From the NCBI GenBank assembly GCA_018652925.1, contig JABIBH010000120.1, positions 1-9,498 of the forward strand: a DNA stretch of 9,498 bases, given 5' to 3'. Within the stretch, counting starts at the first letter, position 1; every line of letters begins with the position of its first letter. Positions 5,528-9,498 of the stretch are shown here, piece after piece. A program made the position numbers and the translations under genes. Below the pieces are notes generated by a model. The model was given only the letters and a program-made list of their open reading frames with translations. It made no database searches and had not been told where the DNA came from. Source of the DNA: a bacterium (GTDB lineage Bacteria; Krumholzibacteriota; Krumholzibacteriia; LZORAL124-64-63).

Positions 5528-7018
5528 ATGTACCAGCGTTTTGTGAACATTATGCGTGGACTATCAACCAACTGGATTGGCTTACTGGGTGTGTCATTGA
5601 CCACATCAGCGTTCTTCCTCTTTATTGTTGTTGAATTGCTGCGCCTGCTAGGTATTTTGACCAGCACCTATATAGGTCTGATCACATACATGGCACTTCC
5701 TGCGCTGTTCATTCTTGGCCTTGTTTTGGTACCGGTTGGCTGGTTTATTTTGCGCAAGTCAACCGGTAAAAAAACCAAAGAACTACTGAACGACAAGTTT
5801 GAAGATTTGGAAATTGAAGGTAAAACCTTCGGGTCAAACCTGATGCGTACAATTCTTATTTTAACTGTCGTTAATATACTGTTCCTTGGTGGCGGAACTG
5901 CCCGGATGCTTCATTTTATGGAAGAACCGGAATTTTGCGGAACTGCTTGTCATGGTGTAATGCAACCTGAATGGGCAACCTACCAGGATTCACCACACGC
6001 TCACGTAGCTTGTATTGAATGTCATGTAGGTGAAGGTGCTGGAGCTTTGATTGATTCAAAGATCAACGGACTCTGGCAAGTGATATCGGTTACTCTGGAT
6101 TTATATGAAAAACCGATTCCAACTCCAGTCCACCAGTTGCGGCCTGCCCGTGAAACATGCGAAAAATGCCACTGGCCAGACAAATTCTACGGCAATCGCC
6201 TGTTGAATAATGTCCATTTTGCCAAAGATGAAGCATCAACACCAAAGCACACAACTCTCAGCATGAAAGTTGGCTCTGGTAAAGGAACTTCAAAAGGTGG
6301 AATCCATTGGCACATTTCAGATCAAAACGAGGTTCGATACGCATCGGTTAATGACGAACGTGAAGAGATGCTCTGGGTTGATTTAAAACAATCTGACGGC
6401 ACTTTTAAAAGGTTTACTAACCGTAAACTGAGCGCTCAGACTGATGATGTAGTACGCTCATTGGATTGTGTCGATTGTCACAATAGGGCTACTCATATTT
6501 ATGAAGACCCTGATGTTGCTATCGACAATAGAATTTCCGAAGGTTTGATAAGTCGTAATCTTCCATTTATTAAACGGGAAGCTGTCAGTGCAATCACCGG
6601 CAACTACCCTACAAAGGAAGCTGGACTTGAAGGTATAGCTACTCAACTTACCAACTTCTACCTGTTTAATTACGGTAGCCAGATGGGAAGTTTCCTGGTT
6701 GACCTTGATCAAGCAATCGCAACCTGCCAGAAGGTGTACGATAAAAATATCCACCAGAATATGAATGTTACTTGGGGCGTTTATCCAAACAACCTGGGTC
6801 ATCAACAGGGTGAAGGGTGTTTCCGATGCCACAACCCCGACATGGTGGATGAGAATGAACAGGCAATCAGCGATGATTGTACAATGTGTCACTCGATACT
6901 TGCCAACGACAGTGATCATCCATTCAAGTTCCTGACCCCTGGTCAGGAAAAAGGTGATCCGGACTATAAGATGCACTTGTATCATCAGTCTGAGTTCCTG
7001 TCATCGTTGGATAAATAG
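5528..7018 (+). CDS. NapC/NirT-type membrane multiheme cytochrome c
   Basis: A 496-residue protein, with three predicted membrane helices (about 17-42, 48-75 and 106-125) and a large periplasmic heme domain. Heme-c sites are one CxxxCH (C137-H142) and five CxxCH starting at C162, C211, C314, C431 and C451, so six in all. The core FCGTACHGVMQPEW (136-149), SPHAHVACIECHVGEGAGA (155-173) and LRPARETCEKCHWPDKF (204-220) is the NapC/NirT quinol-dehydrogenase type. M145, just after the first heme histidine, may play the part of the CxxCHxM methionine in NrfH. Length, three helices and the later DCVDCHNRATHIY (313-325) and GCFRCH (430-435) resemble the long Geobacter ImcH-like group, not the short four-heme NapC. 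It probably takes electrons from menaquinol and hands them to the octaheme protein encoded 3 nt upstream. CQKVYDKNIH (400-409) is not counted as a heme site. The operon ends in a strong hairpin terminator. Confidence 0.92.
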   Translation: MYQRFVNIMRGLSTNWIGLLGVSLTTSAFFLFIVVELLRLLGILTSTYIGLITYMALPALFILGLVLVPVGWFILRKSTGKKTKELLNDKFEDLEIEGKTFGSNLMRTILILTVVNILFLGGGTARMLHFMEEPEFCGTACHGVMQPEWATYQDSPHAHVACIECHVGEGAGALIDSKINGLWQVISVTLDLYEKPIPTPVHQLRPARETCEKCHWPDKFYGNRLLNNVHFAKDEASTPKHTTLSMKVGSGKGTSKGGIHWHISDQNEVRYASVNDEREEMLWVDLKQSDGTFKRFTNRKLSAQTDDVVRSLDCVDCHNRATHIYEDPDVAIDNRISEGLISRNLPFIKREAVSAITGNYPTKEAGLEGIATQLTNFYLFNYGSQMGSFLVDLDQAIATCQKVYDKNIHQNMNVTWGVYPNNLGHQQGEGCFRCHNPDMVDENEQAISDDCTMCHSILANDSDHPFKFLTPGQEKGDPDYKMHLYHQSEFLSSLDK

Positions 7019-7040
7019 TTCAACAAAAGGCAAACAGATT

Positions 7041-7074
7041 CCGGTCACAGTTAATTCTGTGGCCGGTTTTTTAT
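7041..7074 (+). terminator. Rho-independent terminator after the cytochrome operon
   Basis: A 10-bp stem, CCGGTCACAG (7041-7050) with CTGTGGCCGG (7057-7066), has one G-T wobble and a 6-nt loop, TTAATT. It is followed by six T's and ATT. It starts 22 nt after the stop of the NapC-type gene. Confidence 0.92.
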
Positions 7075-7110
7075 TGACCAAAATTGATGTAGCAAACAAG
7101 CTTCAGTCAA

Positions 7111-7116
7111 AGGAGG
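7111..7116 (+). promoter_or_regulatory. Strong RBS with short spacing
   Basis: A full AGGAGG (AAAGGAGG with its flank) lies only 3 nt before ATG 7120. The HRGAS motif at residues 7-11 requires this start, so the short spacing is real. Confidence 0.7.
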
Positions 7117-7119
7117 ATT

Positions 7120-7701
7120 ATGACTTTAGTAATTGCGCATCGTGGGGCTAGTGGATATGCACCAGAAAATACAGTTCAAGCTTTCAAGCTTGCAGTAAAG
7201 ATGCACGCCGATGGTATTGAGCTAGATATTCACCAACACGGACAGCAGTTTTATGTCCACCATGACCCACAAGACTCCCCTAGCAAAGCACCACTTCTAG
7301 AAGAAGCACTGAGTCTGCCAGAACTTGAAGGAATGATTTTATTTATTGAAATAAAGTCTATACAAAACCCAGAACTATTAAATAAACTTCTTAGACCATT
7401 TGCAGAAAAACTCAAGTTATGTGTTCAATCTTATGAACTTCCTATTTTAGAAATGATTAAAAACATGCCATATGAAATTGGCGTGATTGCCAGAACAGCA
7501 GAAGATCCACTTGCTCTGCTTAATAGATATAACGCATCTCACTTGTCACTCAGATATAACTCAGTAACAGACAAGCTTGTTGAAACTATGCATAAAAACG
7601 AAAAGAAGATTTACTGCTGGACGGTTAACAAACGGGAAGATTTTGCTAAAATGAAAAGCCTGAATGTTGATGGAATAATTACCAACTATCCAGACTTATA
7701 G
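7120..7701 (+). CDS. Glycerophosphodiester phosphodiesterase, short form
   Basis: A 193-residue TIM-barrel phosphodiesterase of the GDPD family, which cleaves glycerophosphodiesters into glycerol-3-phosphate and an alcohol. The catalytic and metal-site motifs are present: HRGASG (7-12, H7-R8), APENT (14-18, E17), ELDIH (34-38, E34 and D36), HHDP (47-50), FIEIKS (75-80, E77) and CWTVN (166-170), ending DGIITNYPDL (184-193). It is shorter than the usual 230-250 residues, and the segment after ELDI lacks the common T-x-DG turn (here HQHGQQF). There is no signal peptide, so it is probably cytoplasmic. It follows the cytochrome operon's terminator and converges on the secreted-protein gene, so it looks like a single-gene unit; I see no clear promoter in the 45-nt gap. 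Substrate specificity cannot be read from sequence; lipid-phosphodiester turnover is the default. Confidence 0.9.
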   Translation: MTLVIAHRGASGYAPENTVQAFKLAVKMHADGIELDIHQHGQQFYVHHDPQDSPSKAPLLEEALSLPELEGMILFIEIKSIQNPELLNKLLRPFAEKLKLCVQSYELPILEMIKNMPYEIGVIARTAEDPLALLNRYNASHLSLRYNSVTDKLVETMHKNEKKIYCWTVNKREDFAKMKSLNVDGIITNYPDL

Positions 7702-7705
7702 GCAA

Positions 7706-7740
7706 GAGAAAAGCCCCGACCACTTGGGCCGGGGCTTCTC
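7706..7740. terminator. Bidirectional hairpin terminator between convergent genes
   Basis: The core stem AAGCCCCGACC (7711-7721) pairs with GGCCGGGGCTT (7727-7737), with one A-C mismatch and a 5-nt loop. Flanking GAGAA and TCTC tracts supply short T-rich tails; the better one is on the minus strand (CTTTTCTC). It serves both the phosphodiesterase gene and the leftward secreted-protein gene. Confidence 0.85.
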
Positions 7741-7780
7741 GATACGACTGAATGCCGTAGCGTGTCCTAAAAAATCAAAT

Positions 7781-8704
7781 CTAACGGAACATAGCTTTAA
7801 CAGCACCGAATGATGTGTCATCATTTGAAACGCCATTAACAACTTCACCAATAAAGAATTCAAAAGGTGCAGCTGACCAGTGATCAGTCCACTCAATAAC
7901 ATAAGTAGTTAATGCAGTAGCAGGGAAAGAAACTGTTGATGCATAATTAAATGTACCAGCTTCACCACAACCACCATTATCATCATCAGACTCAGCAAGA
8001 AGATTGCCATCACATGCATCATATACAAATAGATGAGTATCAGCTGTTTGGAAGTCAGCACATGAAGTAATTAGCAAGTCGCCTGGCTCTTCAGAAGTTG
8101 TGTATGTGAAATAGCTAGTTGCAAATGGAGCACTATTCCAGCCTTCAGCAGCAAGTAGAGCCAATTCACATGTTTCACCTGGTTCTGGAGGAACAGTACC
8201 TTGTTCACCAGTAATTTCCATTACATACTCACCAGAATCAGTTCCATATCCATCAACAAAGAAGAAATATGTCATGCCAGCAGCAAGCTCTAGACCATAA
8301 ATAGCTGATGTATATCCAGCACAGCCAGTATAGTCATCATTACAACCAACAACATTACCTTCAGAGTCAGCAACAAAGATTTTAGTATCATATGCAGCTA
8401 GCCCACAAGTTGAAACATCAATAGTCCATGCAGTTTCAGTAGTAAATGAGTAAACAACATCTGGAGCAGCTCCAGCCCAGCTACAAGCTACATCATAGTC
8501 ATCTGCGAAATCAACAGTTGTACCTGTAAGAGTTGCAGGGATAGCATCGATAACTGTAGCAGTTTCCATAGTGTCTCCACCTTGACGATTTCCGTCTAAG
8601 CTTTTAACTACTAATTCACCACAACCGTTTTTGTTAAAATCTTTTGCACCAGCAACGCCGAATGCGAGGGACAAGATAGCGAGAACGAATAACACTTTGC
8701 GCAT
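7781..8704 (-). CDS. Secreted two-domain PPC-like protein, function unknown
   Basis: A 307-residue exported protein. The signal peptide MRKVLFVLAILSLAFGVAGA ends at A20. The mature part is acidic with nine cysteines, fitting a disulfide-bonded periplasmic or extracellular protein. Domain 1 (about 41-166) begins QGGDTMETATVI and contains PDVVYSFTT (81-89), YDTKIFVAD (105-113), CNDDYTGC (121-128) and YFFFVDGYG (146-154), like bacterial pre-peptidase C-terminal (PPC) beta-sandwich domains. Domain 2 (about 178-287) repeats the plan with DTHLFVYD (222-229) and SDDDNGGC (239-246). The Asp-rich turns may bind calcium. The protein ends SFGAVKAMFR, a conserved-looking short tail that may be a sorting or anchoring signal. 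No enzymatic domain is seen; adhesion or a surface role is a guess. The start at 8704 is set by AAGGAG 7 nt upstream and by a promoter that overlaps the longer open frame. It stands alone between terminators. Confidence 0.82.
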   Translation of the reverse strand: MRKVLFVLAILSLAFGVAGAKDFNKNGCGELVVKSLDGNRQGGDTMETATVIDAIPATLTGTTVDFADDYDVACSWAGAAPDVVYSFTTETAWTIDVSTCGLAAYDTKIFVADSEGNVVGCNDDYTGCAGYTSAIYGLELAAGMTYFFFVDGYGTDSGEYVMEITGEQGTVPPEPGETCELALLAAEGWNSAPFATSYFTYTTSEEPGDLLITSCADFQTADTHLFVYDACDGNLLAESDDDNGGCGEAGTFNYASTVSFPATALTTYVIEWTDHWSAAPFEFFIGEVVNGVSNDDTSFGAVKAMFR

Positions 8705-8711
8705 TGCAAAT

Positions 8712-8717
8712 CTCCTT
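8712..8717 (-). promoter_or_regulatory. RBS that decides the secreted-protein start
   Basis: AAGGAG on the minus strand lies 7 nt before ATG 8704. It selects this ATG over the in-frame GTG at 8761 and places the signal peptide at the very N-terminus. Confidence 0.85.
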
Positions 8718-8751
8718 GAAAAAAGAAAGAACCGGACACGTATTAAAGAAG

Positions 8752-8780
8752 ATTCTATCACAGAACTATCACGATGTCAA
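8752..8780 (-). promoter_or_regulatory. Near-consensus sigma70 promoter
   Basis: On the minus strand, TTGACA (8780-8775) and TAGAAT (8757-8752) are separated by exactly 17 nt. This is a full -35 match and a 5-of-6 -10 match. Transcription would start near 8745, giving a leader of about 40 nt before ATG 8704. It is the best promoter in the window and suggests strong, housekeeping-type expression of the secreted protein. Confidence 0.8.
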
Positions 8781-8835
8781 TACCTAAATATCAAAAAATA
8801 TTATGCGCCTGATAATAATTTGACAAGAATATAAG

Positions 8836-8869
8836 AATAAAGGAGCATATACTAATATACTCCTTTATT
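8836..8869. terminator. Probable terminator after the sugar acyltransferase gene
   Basis: A perfect 10-bp inverted repeat, AATAAAGGAG (8836-8845) and CTCCTTTATT (8860-8869), has an inner TATA/TATA pairing. It is followed on the minus strand by the T-rich CTTATATTCTTG. It lies 22 nt beyond the stop of the leftward acyltransferase gene. The stem is AT-rich, so it may be a weak terminator; with T-rich flanks on both sides it could act both ways. Confidence 0.65.
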
Positions 8870-8890
8870 GATTTATTGTGCCATTGTTTG

Positions 8891-9361
8891 CTATTTAGCC
8901 TCATAGCCTTCTTTGAATCTCATAATTCGTGCAGGATTACCAGCAACAATAGCACCTGCAGGAACATCTTTAGTCACCACTGAGCCAGCACCAACTACAG
9001 AATCTTTACCAATTATAACAGGAAGCAGAGTGGTGTTCGATCCAATACTCGCCCCATCTTCAATTGTTGTGGTTTTCCACTTTTCGCGTTCTGGTTGAGG
9101 TGGCATTGTATCATTTATGAACATCACGCCATGGCCAACAAAAACATCGGAACCAATAGTTACCAGTTCACAGATAAATGTGTGGCTCTGAACTCTTGTC
9201 CTATCCCCTATTTTTACTCCAGCCTGGATTTCAACAAATGTGCCGACCATGCTGTCGCAACCAATCTCGCATTCGTACATATTGACAAAGTTCCAGATTT
9301 TGGTGCCTTCGCCAATTTTACAATCGCGAATGACCTGTTTTTCATTAACTGGGTAGCTCAT
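8891..9361 (-). CDS. Left-handed beta-helix sugar acyltransferase, WbpD-like
   Basis: A 156-residue hexapeptide-repeat transferase. Repeats of the [LIV]-G-x-x form run through the protein: CKIGEGTKI (14-22), CEIGCDSMVG (31-40), VKIGDRTRV (49-57), VTIGSDVFVG (67-76), ASIGSNTTL (104-112) and VIIGKDSVVGAGSVVTKDVP (115-134), closing with IVAGNPARI (138-146). FINDTMPPQ (81-89) falls where WbpD/WlbB-like UDP-sugar N-acetyltransferases carry their active-site loop. These enzymes acetylate an amino-sugar nucleotide with acetyl-CoA for O-antigen or capsule building. The start ATG 9361 has GGAG 5 nt upstream; a longer in-frame TTG at 9454 would add residues that do not fit the fold. It diverges from a probable sugar epimerase gene, which fits a surface-polysaccharide locus. 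O-acetyl transfer or another amino sugar remains possible. Confidence 0.85.
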   Translation of the reverse strand: MSYPVNEKQVIRDCKIGEGTKIWNFVNMYECEIGCDSMVGTFVEIQAGVKIGDRTRVQSHTFICELVTIGSDVFVGHGVMFINDTMPPQPEREKWKTTTIEDGASIGSNTTLLPVIIGKDSVVGAGSVVTKDVPAGAIVAGNPARIMRFKEGYEAK

Positions 9362-9472
9362 CTTTTCTCCATTTGAAGTTTGCGTTCGTTGACGCATTAC
9401 TAAGTCAAGGTTACTGTTAGTTGCAACGATACTCTGCATACTAGCAGGGAGCAACCAAAAGACGAGGATAAA
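9362..9472. other. Divergent intergenic region of the sugar genes
   Basis: This 111-nt gap separates the leftward acyltransferase and rightward epimerase genes. TTGACG at 9389-9394 (plus) and TTGACT (minus, near 9408-9413) could be -35 boxes, but neither has a good -10 partner at the right distance. I see no convincing promoter or operator. Confidence 0.35.
9367..9370 (-). promoter_or_regulatory. RBS that decides the acyltransferase start
   Basis: GGAG on the minus strand lies 5 nt before ATG 9361 and selects this start over the upstream in-frame TTG at 9454. Confidence 0.75.
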
Positions 9473-9498
9473 ATGAGTAAAGTTATAGTTACTGGCGG
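9473..9498 (+). CDS. Probable NAD-dependent sugar epimerase/dehydratase, first codons
   Basis: Only nine residues are in view, MSKVIVTGG, cut by the right edge. ATG 9473 is preceded by GAGG (9464-9467) with a 5-nt spacer. A beta strand running into TGG at the very N-terminus is how extended SDR-family nucleotide-sugar epimerases and dehydratases begin (TGGAGFIG). The divergent sugar acyltransferase supports this. The specific enzyme cannot be named. Confidence 0.6.

Noticed and set aside
6725..6754. CQKVYDKNIH (residues 400-409) of the NapC-type protein as a seventh heme site
   Set aside because: Only one cysteine is present and the histidine is far away, so it is not a heme-c attachment motif, although ImcH-like proteins may carry more hemes.
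8705..8761. Longer start (GTG at 8761) for the secreted protein
   Set aside because: It lies between the -35 and -10 boxes of the promoter, so it would not be transcribed; ATG 8704 has a good RBS and begins a signal peptide.
9362..9454. Longer start (TTG at 9454) for the sugar acyltransferase
   Set aside because: The extra residues do not resemble the family and there is no good RBS; GGAG precedes ATG 9361.

Overview
The window reads as chromosomal DNA of a Gram-negative, anaerobically living bacterium with moderate-to-low GC. The basis is periplasmic multiheme cytochromes, murein enzymes, and an acyl-phosphate route for making ATP. The secreted protein at 7781-8704 has a PPC-like fold and a C-terminal tail of the (W/F)G-x-(I/V)K-A-x-(F/Y)R kind, which I associate from memory with FCB-superphylum and candidate-phylum genomes (Fermentibacteria, Eisenbacteria, Krumholzibacteriota and relatives). 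That placement is an inference and no search was run. I see no insertion sequences, CRISPR arrays, tRNA/rRNA genes or phage genes.

Layout. (1) 1-735, minus strand: a YkuD-fold L,D-transpeptidase/carboxypeptidase without a signal peptide overlaps by 8 nt the start of a MurC-like Mur ligase that runs off the left edge. This looks like a cytoplasmic murein-assembly or recycling pair. (2) 895-4008, plus strand: a fused protein (phosphotransacetylase-like domain plus butyrate kinase) is followed after 3 nt by a complete phosphate butyryltransferase. Together they would convert acyl-CoA to acyl-phosphate to acid plus ATP. By eye the phosphotransacetylase half of the fusion has lost the Ser-Arg active-site pair that the separate enzyme keeps. 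(3) 4202-7018, plus strand: a secreted octaheme cytochrome of the hydroxylamine oxidoreductase (HAO) family is followed after 3 nt by a membrane NapC/NirT-type multiheme cytochrome. This is a likely quinol-to-periplasm electron-transfer module, closed by a strong terminator at 7041-7074. (4) 7120-7701, plus strand: a short glycerophosphodiester phosphodiesterase. (5) 7781-8704, minus strand: a secreted, cysteine- and acid-rich two-domain protein with a near-consensus sigma70 promoter. It converges on the phosphodiesterase across a shared hairpin terminator. (6) 8891-9498: a left-handed beta-helix sugar acyltransferase (minus), diverging from the first nine codons of a probable NAD-dependent sugar epimerase/dehydratase (plus). 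This is probably the edge of a surface-polysaccharide locus.

Together, regions 2 and 3 suggest a cell that gains ATP by substrate-level phosphorylation from butyrate-like acyl-CoA and also passes quinol electrons to a periplasmic multiheme reductase. The points most worth a second look are the phosphotransacetylase-like/butyrate kinase fusion with its altered first domain, the HAO-like/NapC-like pair, and the overlapping YkuD/Mur-ligase pair.
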